Made by a program: the position numbers and the translations under genes. Of a DNA stretch of 64,000 bases, positions 34,690 through 45,327 are shown one piece after another. Origin of the DNA: Neurospora intermedia (lineage: Eukaryota; Ascomycota; Sordariomycetes; Sordariales; Sordariaceae); assembly GCA_037102815.1 (NCBI GenBank), contig BTPP01000007.1, forward strand, positions 310,001 to 374,000, read 5' to 3'. A model generated the notes under the pieces. It did no database searches and was not told the origin of the DNA. It worked only from the letters and a program-made list of their open reading frames with translations. Every line of letters begins with the position of its first letter. Position 1 is the stretch's first letter.

Positions 34690-34985
34690 CGGTACGCCTT
34701 CATAGGCCGTTTCGTGATACTAGGATCTTCAAAATTCCCAGACCCGGCCAACGGTGGCAGCATCGAGGAGAACCTCGACCACCTCAAGCTCGATGACAAT
34801 GAGCCTCGCCTCGGTCCCGATGGTGAGCCTGCCCCCAGAACCGACGAAGAATACGCCCAGACTACCCTTACTTTGAGAGATATCGTGTCTTCCAAGGAAG
34901 CTGGCGTGATCATTGGCAAGGGCGGCCAGAATGTTGCCAACCTCCGTGACGAAACTGGGTCCGGCTCGAGGCGTGGAAGTGAGGG
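34690..34985 (+). pseudogene. Relic of a KH-domain RNA-binding protein
   Basis: In the same frame as the ATPase relic, an open stretch reads SIEENLDHLKLDDNEPRLGP and then a KH domain start, with the GxxG loop in VIIGKGGQNVANLRDETG. This is the first KH repeat of a poly(C)-binding/Pbp2-HEK2-like protein. The domain breaks off right after the DETG helix; the next codons (GSGSRRGSEG) do not continue a KH fold, and the frame stops at 35004. No second or third KH domain follows. The piece is truncated at both ends and joined to unrelated coding DNA, so I call it a relic rather than a gene. Confidence 0.65.
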
Positions 34986-35004
34986 CGTTTCCGAGATTCT
35001 TTGA

Positions 35005-35758
35005 GCAATTCCGCGACTGCCCCTGTGGTCAAGATTTTCTGGCAGCCCAGCCGGGAAACTTTGCGCGATCTGCGTGACACAACGGCACTTTGTAACTATT
35101 GTTTCTTTACAAAGTACTTGCAAATGAATAGATTTGGTGCTCTTCTCAATGATTTCAAACATTTTGTGTGATTCGATCAAAAAGTCACACAACATGTCGT
35201 GAATGCGTGGCGACTGGACGTATTGAGACTGGGCTGAGTGCTGGCTTGAGGTTGGAGGGTCGACGGAATGGGAGAGAATGGGGATGTCAATTGTTGGTTT
35301 CTGTGATGCGACGCAATTGAAAGGTGGAACGTGAGATGAGATTGAACTTTGCCCCATTCAGCATCTTCATGATGGGAAACTCTTTGTGTTACAATGAGAG
35401 GCCGTAGATGGAAGCTTACATACCTGCAAAGTCAGCTTACCTACCTCGCGTATAACCAGATCCCGGCGGTGAGATGACTGGAAATGGACGCATCCAATAT
35501 CTGATTGACCGAAGGATCGTGAAGCTGAATGCGAATATGCTTAGCCGAGATCCTATACTATTTGTCTCAATGCCGCGGAGAAGTTGTGAGTTTGTCGATG
35601 CCCCCTTTCTTGAGGAGTATATAATAGACGTCGAATTCCAACCTTGATCACGACGAACACCGGCATCCTCACATCTTGAACACCTTTTACAATCACTCCA
35701 ACTTGGCAAACGCACATCATAGTCTCTTATATATATATATATATTGAGAGCAGCCACC
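35005..35758. other. Intergenic, promoter of the small secreted protein gene
   Basis: I see no gene. A TA dinucleotide run lies at about 35,731-35,742, shortly before the ATG. Confidence 0.5.
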
Positions 35759-36191
35759 ATGGTCGCCATTTCCCACGCAGTCCTCTTCGGCATGGTCGCC
35801 AGCTTCAGTGCCCTCGTGAGCGCAGACAACTGCAAGCCTCGTCTGTTTTACTGCGGAACAACCCTTTTGCGTAAAGGTATGTCCTGTTTGCCCGACTGTA
35901 CATGTTTTCCAACGTCAAGAGAATCTGCTTTGCTTGCTATACATGCCCGCTTATCCATGGAACCTAACTTGATGACACGACCAAATGGACATGAGCTGAC
36001 ACTTGGGACCAGGCAACTATTACGACCAAATCGAGGGGGCCCTAAAAGCCAGTGGGCAGTCAACCAATGATGCGCACATTCACAACGGCTTGTTCTATTG
36101 TACGGGAGGACCGAATGGCGAGATTACCTTTCAGGCTTTTTGCGGTAATGGGTGTGTGGATGGTGGGAATGGGAAGAGTGATCATTGCTGA
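35759..36191 (+). CDS. Small secreted cysteine-rich protein
   Basis: Two exons, 35759-35876 and 36013-36191, give 98 residues; the ATG has a strong context (CAGCCACCATGG). Residues 1-22 are a clear signal peptide (a hydrophobic core ending LVSA, then DNC). The mature part of about 76 residues has six cysteines, an even number that could form three disulfides: NCK, FYCG, LFYCTGG, AFCGNGC and a C-terminal DHC. Other visible features are KGNYYDQIEGAL and the Gly-rich CVDGGNGKSDHC end. The intron (GTATGT donor, CAG acceptor) splits the KG-NYY codon and restores the frame. Small secreted proteins of this layout occur widely in ascomycetes, some as effectors or antimicrobial proteins. No function can be assigned from sequence. 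Confidence 0.8.
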
Positions 36192-38526
36192 GTTACTGAA
36201 TTGGTTGTGAATGGGAGAGGTTGTGGATTAGATGTTGGTCGGAGACGGACAGGTTGTATCTTGAGGTTGATCGGATATGGAGTGGGTGAATTGATGAAAG
36301 TTGAGGGATCATTTCTTGGTGCAGTAGAATAGGAATGTCAATGTTGGTTCTAAGTGTTGATTGTGGTTCTTTGCCATGACCCAAGGATGTGGATGGGTGG
36401 TGATCTGCCGTGGCCATGTGCCTCAAGTCTCCGCTTCCCGGTCTACCGGTTTAGTAACAATGCAGAGGAATTGTCTCGAACAAAACCATATGAAGTATCA
36501 AAAGGGCCATAACAGGTGATGGGGTGTGGTGTTTCTGGCCTTGGCACTGAGCGGGAATAATTGGGGATGGCGGATATGGTGAGAAAAGTGGCTGAAAGCA
36601 ATAAGCCAAGGACGTCAAGGTGTATCTTGTTCACAGTTTGAACTATAGATGAAACTACACTATTAGTAAACCATCTTGTGCTTGTTATTGCTCTTCAACC
36701 GCGGAAGGCATCCGGGGCTATGGATTGGTTCGACAGCGGCGTTGAAAAGATGTGATAGCAACAGCGTTCATCCTTGTTTGTCACCACCCATCACTTTCGC
36801 GATATCGTTGGGGATGAACCGATGGTTTGGGCTGGGCTGGCTGTGAGGTGTGTCGTTGCCAAGAGGCTCAAGAGACTGCTGTGATGCAATGCAGGTGTTG
36901 TGCAAGACGAGAGGCTGTCAACTGCCATGACTGCCGTTGATACCAAGCTTGGGTTGCTGTCCTCATGATGCATTCGTGCCTTGATCATATTGACTGGAAG
37001 ATGGAAGAAGCAATCAACAAAGAAAGAAAAAAGGACGCATAAATCCCCAGTGACCAAAACAGAAAAGCTAGAGTTGCTCTAGGCTGTTTCAGATGGCGTG
37101 AGGTGGTGGGTGGGGAGGCTTGGCAGGTACCGAGCGATTGTGGAATGGAGCTCCGGCGGGGCTTCATTGGTTGGAAAGCTTCAGCGATGCATTTTCAAAT
37201 GTCCGTGCGCTGCTTAGTGGGTGTTAGTGGGTGAGTGGGGCTTGACGGGACCCCTTGAGCCTTGAGCCTACCGCTCCATCCGCGGCGCTGGTTTCTTTTC
37301 CCTCTTCACATGCAACTACATACACGTGTTGAAAGGTCAACACCTGAACGGATGACAACAAACGAAAACACCATGAAGCGCTCACCTCAGTCACCGCGGT
37401 TAGCGTTAGCTCACCTACCTAGTGAGCGTCAAGATCACGGTGAATCGGTCAAGTACACACACCTGGCGCTTCTGTTGCCGCCGCCGCCACACATGGCGTA
37501 GCAACACTATTCTAACCCCCGGCGACGTGCTCCTTGGCTCGCGCTTGTTTTACAAAACACCAGCAAACCGGTGACTGCCGAGACCTAAGACCATCACACA
37601 CCAGCTTTTGCCGCGAGAGCGGATTCCACTCAATATTTCTCCACTGACCCGCCAGAAAAAGAAGTCCACCTCAACACCAGGTTTGATCCGCACCCCTCAA
37701 TGATCCCCCTCCCCTGACTGCTCGGCACATCGCACATCCACGCGAGCCCCGGAAAGATTCTAGACTTCTCAAACACCACCACCAGTTCCAAGCCATCGAC
37801 TGGACATGGGCGCCCTGTTGCCCCAATGCTACCTTCTTGCTTGGTGTTTCATCCTTGTTACTCTCCCCAATCAATGGCTGAGTCTCGCTCCTCGCTTAAA
37901 GGACGACCCTATTGTTGTCACCCACTGCCACCATTCATTCATGCTCCGCTATCTGCCATCCCATCCGGGCCCAGATCAGGTACCAACGATATCCTATTGT
38001 AGTCACCAATGGATTCCTATTCTGGTCCCTCCCCATGTTGAGGCATCGCCAGGGTATGTATGTAGTATCCCAGGGGGTGGCCAACTCGATACAGTCTGCA
38101 GAATCTATATATCTCTTCATGCCTTCCCGTCTGCTGTGCCTTTCCATCCTCCTCAAGATATTTCGTTGCCGTTCTCTTCTTACGTATCTCCCCTTTTGGG
38201 ACTTTTCCACTCCTTCTAACCTGCCCGGTCTGGTATTTGTTTCCTTTTCGAACTTGCTATTATACATTCCTTTCAACAGTGTTCCTAGTGAGCCATTACC
38301 TTCTCTACACTGCTTGACGTTGTTGTATACAATATAAATACAACATCACGATACTTTCGACACTCCTTCATAGCAAGTCTATCGAATCGGATCTTTTTCA
38401 CTTTCTAACACTACGACTCCTTTACGACATCGAACCACTCCATTATACATTCTGGTCATCACCAGCTTTTGAAACACCATAACGAATTATATCTTGAAGA
38501 ACGACAACTACATAACATCACTCAAA
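36192..38526. other. Gene-free interval and leader of the GH16 gene
   Basis: About 2.3 kb show no convincing ORF. The last 400 bases are C/T-rich with a TATAAATA word at 38,332-38,339, plausible for the promoter and leader of the secreted glucanase gene. Confidence 0.5.
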
Positions 38527-39457
38527 ATGCATTTCTCAGCTGCCACCGCCACCGCCTCCCTCTTCGCCTTCTTCTCCCTCGCCTCGGCTGGTGCCGTTCC
38601 TGCCTATCCAGGCTTCAAAGTCATCTGGTCCGACGAATTCACTGGTGATGCCGGCGCTACCCCAAGCCGCTCCAAGTGGAACTACGCTCTTGAGTAAGCC
38701 TCTTTCCTCCCCATCCTTTTCTTCCACGTCAGAACTAACAAATACCCCCCACAGCACCAACACCAACAACGAACTCCAAGCCTACACCACCTCCAACCAA
38801 AACGTCCAACTCTCCGGCGGCAACACCGTCCAGTTCGTCCCCCGCAAGGACGCCTCCGGCAAATGGACCTCGGGCCGTCTCGAATCCCAAGCCACCTTCA
38901 CCCCGTCGCCCAACCGCACCACCCTCGTCGAAGCCGCCATCCGCTTCGGCGACGCCTCCATCTTCCAAAAGCGCGGTCTCTGGCCCGCCTTCTGGATGCT
39001 CGGCGACGCCATCCACCACGGCACCCCGTGGCCGCACTGCGGCGAGCTCGACATCATGGAGACCGTCAACGGCCTGATGACGGGCTACGGCACCGTTCAC
39101 TGCGGCGGCGACGTAGCCCTGGGTGGACCATGCAACGAGCCCGTGGGTATCCCGCATACCGCCCTGCTGCCGGATTACGGATGGCACACGTGGAGCTTGT
39201 CGATTGATCGCAGCAACCCCGGTGGCGATTGGCGGGCGGAGAAGATCAGTTGGATGTTGGACGGCCAGGTGTTTGGAACGCTGACGGGCGCGGAGATCAA
39301 TGATGAGGGCGTGTGGGCGACGCTGGCAAGGAGTCCGCTGTTCATCATTTTGAACTTGGCGGTCGGGGGTGATTGGCCGGGCCAGCCGGATGCGAACACG
39401 GCGGATGGCTATGGGAATATGATGGAGGTGGAGTATGTGGCTGTTATGGAGGCTTAG
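38527..39457 (+). CDS. Secreted GH16 beta-glucanase (endo-1,3(4)-beta-glucanase type)
   Basis: Two exons, 38527-38693 and 38755-39457, encode 289 residues. A signal peptide (residues 1-22, ending LASAG) sends it to the cell surface. The GH16 fold starts with FKVIWSDEFTG and the catalytic signature CGELDIMETVNG is intact. By family rule the first Glu (near 153) is the nucleophile and the second (near 158) the acid/base, with the Asp between them assisting. Other typical blocks are GLWPAFWMLG and NLAVGGDWPG. The enzyme should cleave beta-1,3 or mixed-linkage beta-1,3/1,4-glucans, either of the fungus's own wall or of plant material. There is no GPI-anchor signal or carbohydrate-binding module, which argues against the Crh cross-linking enzymes. 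The intron splits the Asn-Tyr-Ala-Leu-Asp region. Confidence 0.92.
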
Positions 39458-41059
39458 AAGGCTTTATTGGACCATAATGGACCGCAGAACTCGACTTTGG
39501 CATCAGGGGGTAGGAATGGGACATCGTGGAATGGCGGGCGGAGCTGGAATCAGACTGCTGGTGTGGATAACATCGCCATATCAGCATGTTGTTGACCAGG
39601 CTCGCCACCATCGAAGAAGAAGAACATGAAGAAAGAGGAAGGAGGGAAAACGGTCGCTGGCGCTTTGGAGTTTTTGGGTTTCACATCACACACTCTCTTT
39701 TCCTCACTGCTAGATACGCAGAGATGAATGGATGGATGAAGAAAAATGACGACGGGTGGAAGTTTGCTCGTTTGGGTGCGTTTTTTTGCACCCAACATAT
39801 ATATATCTCACATGTACTTTGTTACCTAGCCATGATACCTCTTGTCACTTACGCACAATCAACACTACCTTTTTGGGCATTCACCTTTACATTCACATTC
39901 ACGTGCAATGTCAAGATAACGCTTTGTTGCCATGAGTTTTGTTCAAGTAACCGTTTCGCTTTTAGATGCCAGCTATACATCGAATATCAGTTCCTGACTT
40001 GGCGACGACGACGTGTGTCATTACTCACACGATGCTTTCGATGCGTTTGTGATGGTGACTTGCTCTCACAACACAGTTAGCGAATAATTCCTGCCTTCCT
40101 TCCTCCCTTCCTCTCCATTTCACAACAAAACACGGAGATATCATCCAAATGGAGATTGCTCTTTGCAGTCTGCAGAAGAGGAAACACCGAGACTTACTTC
40201 ATGTGTGCTTACACCATCTCGGTTTATCATATATAAATGTAATTCGGACTTTCTCTGTATTTGGTCATCAACAAACAACAAACATGTAAACAAACCCTCG
40301 ACATAATATATTTAGGATCCGAGTACATCAAAAAATTTCCATTGCAGAAGGGCGGCGGGGGGAAATGTCAAAGTGTCAAGCTGTCAAGTTGTCAACTCAC
40401 GTTGGCTTGTGTTTTAACCATCAATCAATCAATCTGTCTTACAGTCTCGCAACATGTACTGCTGCAGATTTGCGCACTTTAAAGGATATGGAAAGGAGTA
40501 ATGAGCAATTGAATTGAACGAATACTTAGGTAGCCATCCAACGCCCAGATCCATCCGTCCATCCCGGCGGTGAGGTGATGACATGTACGAGACGATCGCG
40601 GCGTTTGGAGGACCGGAACTAGGTGGGTGAATGCGTCCATGTTTTTTTTTTCCCCATCCGCCTCCAACCACTCGTTCCACGATGCCACGAAAAAGTCCTC
40701 CATTGCCTACACCTACACTGGAGATGATAATACGGCCAACTATCTCGTCTCCGGGAAGCTTTCCAGCTGATTACCCGTGAAGCATCGAAGGAAATCGGTT
40801 ATGATGTAGCGAGAAAGATAAACGGGCGGGAGAAAATAAAAAGAAACCCCCCCCCCCACCCAATAAGATGGACGAGTCAGGCAGCATTTGCCACAAGTAC
40901 CAGTGAGGTGAAGGGATCATGAATGGAGAAAAGAAAAGGAAACAATATCCAGAAATCGATCAGGAATGCTGAATGTACAGGAAAAAAGGAAAGAGAACGG
41001 CAGATGAAAGAACAAGGGAAAAAAGACATGAAAAAAATATGATCAGATGGTCATTCGTG
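39458..41059. other. Gene-free interval
   Basis: The GH16 3' flank is followed by about 1.2 kb with no ORF of note. A run of ten C lies near 40,847, and A-rich DNA precedes the tRNA 3' end. Confidence 0.5.
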
Positions 41060-41141
41060 CGACGTGGGCCTGATTCGAACAGACGCTCCCGAAGGAACAA
41101 GATTTCTAGTCTTGCGCATTAGACCACTCTGCCACCACGCC
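41060..41141 (-). tRNA. tRNA-Ser, anticodon AGA
   Basis: Read on the minus strand, 82 nt fold as a class II tRNA. The acceptor GGCGTGG pairs with CCACGTC with one G-U pair, followed by a G discriminator as required for serine. The D arm has GCAGAGTGGTC. The anticodon stem CAAGA/TCTTG holds loop CTAGAAA with anticodon AGA. A variable arm (TTCCTTCGGGA) is long, as in tRNA-Ser, and the T arm is GTCTG-TTCGAAT-CAGGC. There is no intron. It reads TCT codons, and TCC and possibly TCA/TCG by inosine at the wobble position. Confidence 0.95.
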
Positions 41142-41517
41142 GAGTGATTGTTGTTGTTGATGATTAGCATGGATTTAGCGGTTATTACGGGGCAATGCTT
41201 TGGTTGTGGGGACGTCCTGGCTTTCACATTGCACTAGTATACCATGCTCTGAATCCAAAACCGAACGACAAGTGAAAAGCCAGTGTTTTTCTCTTTTCTT
41301 TGGTTTATAACTTAGATAGTTAGTAATTAACATACGATATCCCAAATTCTGCTTAGGTTGGATTGAAACTCCCGTGCACCTGGTGCACTCATGCCGCTAA
41401 GACGACCATTGTCTAGAGGTATTATCCTCAAGACGCACATTGCCAACTCCGAATTTCATAAACAACAACCATTGCCCGTCATCTTTCACCAGAACACTAT
41501 CTCCATAAGCGAGCCCT
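41142..41517. other. Intergenic tRNA / phytochrome 3' end
   Basis: These 376 bases hold the upstream side of the tRNA gene and the 3' flank of the phytochrome gene. I see nothing else. Confidence 0.5.
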
Positions 41518-44500
41518 TCACTCGGCATCAAACCACCCACCAAGCTCAAAATTCTTCTCATCATACACACACGTCCTCCTCGCATCAGGATCCAGTCCTC
41601 CAGCTAGACACCGAACCAACCGCTTCATGTCCACCGGCTTAGGCATCCAGCCGTCAAACCCAGATTCTTTGCATTGCTGCTCTTGACCGCGACGAAGCAT
41701 GCCCGACACCGCAAAGATGGGAGTCCTCCCGCAACACTGCACGGCGCGCGACGGTGTTGGGTGGCTGTACTCGTGATCTCGGATCATGCGGATGGAGGCG
41801 AAGCCGTCTACTACTGGCATCTGTGGATACATGGCGGGTTAAGCAGAGTTCTTGGTCGAAAAAAGGGGGCAGAAAAGAGACCTACGTTTATGTCCATAAG
41901 GATAAAGTCCACAGTCGAGCGATTCAAGGCAAACAGGTTGAAGCATTCTTGACCATCGCGGCTGACCAAAACACAATGGCCCAGCTTGGTAAGACGTCTT
42001 TCCAGAATCTGCACGTTTATGATGTTGTCATCGGCCACAATGACAGTGTAGTGATGAGGGCTCGGGGTCTGAAAATCCCTTGGCGATGTATCAGCTGTGC
42101 TCGAGCCCGGGCGTATAATTGGGGGGGACGGCCTCGAGTCCCTCGCGGTCCCAAATGTGCGGTCGGATGGAACGCTGCTGCCGTCTCCGAACGTCAAAGG
42201 TCCAGGCATTGTCAGCACCGGCAACGGAGAGGCATCTCGACGTGAAACTATCGATGAGCAGTGGGATGATACCACAAATGGAATTTCGAGGGTGAAGGTC
42301 GATCCGCGTCCCTTAGTCGACTTCACTTTCAGTTGTCCATTCCGCTGCTTCACGAAACGAGCTACAAATACCAATCCGACACCAACGCGAAGGACGTTAT
42401 CCCTGGCAGGATACGAATTTGAAGTTGCCTCGTCGAAATCTTCATCGGGAACCTGCTCAAACTCCTGAAACATATCGTCCAGCTCACGCTCCGAGAAACC
42501 GGGCCCCGTATCCGTGATGGAGATGTGTATCACGGTGTTTTCTGGATTCATAGCTGTCTCATGCCATTTCACAACGACTTGGCCGTTTGTAGTATGCTGG
42601 ATTGCGTTGGCAACAAGAATGGATAGGCTTCGTTGTAGACTTGTTGGATCCCCACGAACATACTTCCTTGGCCCAGTAGATGGGATCATGATAAGTTCAG
42701 TACGCTTCTCTTGACCAAGCCGCCTTAGGGGACACAGCGCCTCTTCCAAACAATGCGCAAGATGGAACGGCTCGTCCAGCAATGGGATGGATCCTGTTAT
42801 GCTACCGGTCAGGCTCAGAAGATCATCAATGACATAGATCAGAGATTTTGATGCAGTGTATGAAGTTGTCAGGACCTGCTTTGTGCCATCATCCAAGTGC
42901 TTCTCTAGGGCTATCTCAAGACAGTTTATGACAGCATTCAAAGGATTTCGTACTGGAAAACAACGAACGCGTCAGCTGGTCGATCTGTAACATAAGGATA
43001 CATGGTTCCTACCTTGATGTGATGCATCGTGCAAGAGTAGTCGCTTAAGTCGGGTATCGTTGATGGCTGTCTCCTTCTCCCTCCAAACTTGTATGAAGCT
43101 GCCGTAAAGCAGCTGAGCCATTGCTGCCAGATTGGCTGGAGCTGGTGTTAGCGGTACTGGCATAGATTCGGTTGAAGGAGTGAAACCGTACTGTGTTCTA
43201 TTGACCAAGCCTTGCTCGTGCCGTCCACTACCTCTGTCCATTTCTTGAAGCTGTTTCGAGGCTCCAATCTGCCTATCTTACCCGCCAACGAAGGCCTTCC
43301 CGCCCAATGTACTTCTCGTATCTGGTTTTTGCGGTAAAATACCACACAGTCATCTGTGGTGCTGGACAAAGGTATGTAGAGGACGCCTGCGATGGCCTTG
43401 AACCCAGAGGGGAAATGGAGATCTTCAAAGTCGTCTCCAATGTTGTGTGAAAACAGGATCGTGCGCGATCCCCTTAAGAAAAGGTATTTGAGAAGCGTCA
43501 TGGCTTCGATATAGGAAGATAGCCGTCCAATCGTCCTTGCCTCTCCCCCGATGACTAAAAAGCCACAGTCGCAATCGAAGAGGTTAAGTAGCTCGTGGGA
43601 CGAAGAAGTAATACACTTGTCAGGACTGCCTCTCCCTCTTAGTGTTTCGATAATTCGATGTGCCTGCAGCCTTTCGGAGTTGAGCAGCTTTTGAAGGCAC
43701 GTAGATGCCGCCAATCCAACGAAGAATGATAACTCTCGGATCGAGAAAGGCACTCGGGTTGCAGTCGGTCCGTACGAGTGGCAGACGATGAGCCCCCAAA
43801 GCTTGCCGTCAGACTCGAGAGACATGGACATGGACGAGCGTACCCCCATATTGGACAGATATTTGAGGTGCACAGGTGACATTGCGCGCAAATAAGCATG
43901 AGTTAGATCGAGTGGAACCTCCACATCACTGACATCTCTGCCAATGAGCCTCGATGTTCTCTGGCTCCTATCAAACAATACACGAACCTTGTTGATCATG
44001 TAAAGCTTCCGGGCCTGCGGCGGTATGTCACTTGCGGGAAAGTGCAATCCCCTGTAGACATCATTGCTTGCTTTCGGATCCATGAGCTCAGCGACGACGG
44101 TGCCGTTATAATCCCGGTCAAACTGATAGACCATCACACGGTGGAAGCGGGTGATCTCCTTGACTATCGAGACAATGGTGTCAAGGAGATCAGACACGGT
44201 TGCTGCCTCGGAGAATTGCGCTTGTATCTTTGTAGCCATGCCGATAACCTCAACTGAGGACGTGCTTGGGTCGAAGCCCTTGGAGAAGAGCTCTGGATTT
44301 GGGAATGCCGGTTGGACCTTGGATTGTATGCTGCAGGCTGTGGCAAAATCCAGGTGGTCGCTACCGAGAGTGTCGATAGGGTTCCCCGGATCAGACATTG
44401 CTGGAGTTGCCAACGGATGCATCGAGTAATCTGGCTTTACATTAGAGGGGCCTGTCTTATGCGATGATTTTCTGCTCCTTTATCACGCACCTTGCAACTC

Positions 44501-45327
44501 GAATTCGCAAAGGAACAGATCAATGTCTCCCCCTAGATAGTGCGCCGCACACCAACATGGAATCAGTCGACCATCTGGATCGGAAAACGAGAAAGCGAAG
44601 ACGACAGGCTCCTGTTCTTTCTTGGTGCTATCGTATCCTTGACGGATGTGGCGTAACTGGACATCGAACAAGTGACGCTGAAAGATGGGCATAACCTGGT
44701 AGAAGCTGTCGAGAGAAAGAAGCTCGGAGGGCTGGTAATGGCAGACGAAACCGCTGTTTTCGCTGCAAATTCTGGGTAGGTATCTAGAAGGTCCAGCAAC
44801 TCGTTCATCGACAAGTTTTAATGCAACAAGCATGCCGTAAGACTGAATAGCACCAGGTATGTGAATCGGTTCCTCATCGCAGGTAGTAAATGCGCGACGG
44901 GCTTTCTGGATGACACCATGAGATCCGTCGGCCAGGATCGCATATTCAAAGGTTTCGGAGAGTAGCGAGTCATCTCGGCCATTGCCTTTGTTAAACGACG
45001 ATGGGCATGTGGAATTATGAGAAGATGCAGCTGCTGAACTGCCTTGCCGGTCGGTTGCTGAAGGTGCTGGTTCACAATGGTATCCATCGGGCGATGGCGG
45101 ACATATATGTTGATCGGAAAGCTGCTGAGTAACAGGAACGACGGAAAGTATACTATCTGCGTCTGTTGGGGCATGTTAGCATTCGACTTGCTTGTATGGA
45201 AAAGAGATGAAAACACATGGTGTGATGGGCCTTACGTACCGGATACGTTCCGAAGAAAGGGGGAATTTTCAAGAATGGATAGGCGTATGGGAAACACTCG
45301 TTCTATGGGCTGTGACATTGGGTCCAT
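41518..45327 (-). CDS. phy-2: Phytochrome, hybrid histidine kinase
   Basis: A red/far-red photoreceptor of about 1165 residues that would bind biliverdin and signal by phosphorelay. I read six exons: 45240-45327, 44491-45162, 43192-44430, 43013-43141, 41886-42952 and 41518-41820, all in phase. The N-terminus has the fungal word ERVFPIR. The PAS domain opens TTCDEEPIHIPGAIQ, where Cys near 124 is the expected bilin attachment site. The GAF domain has DPKASNDVYRGLHFPASDIP and a PHY domain follows. The H box SHQVRNPLNAV has His near 708. The HATPase shows DTGPGF, but its G2 box is GVGLVF. The receiver has DD, the phospho-Asp in ILMDINMP (near 1063) and Lys in MPKP (near 1126). Intron 3 is only 51 nt. 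The phy-2 name rests on its neighbour being a GH16 gene, as I recall for N. crassa, and is less certain than the family. Confidence 0.92.
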
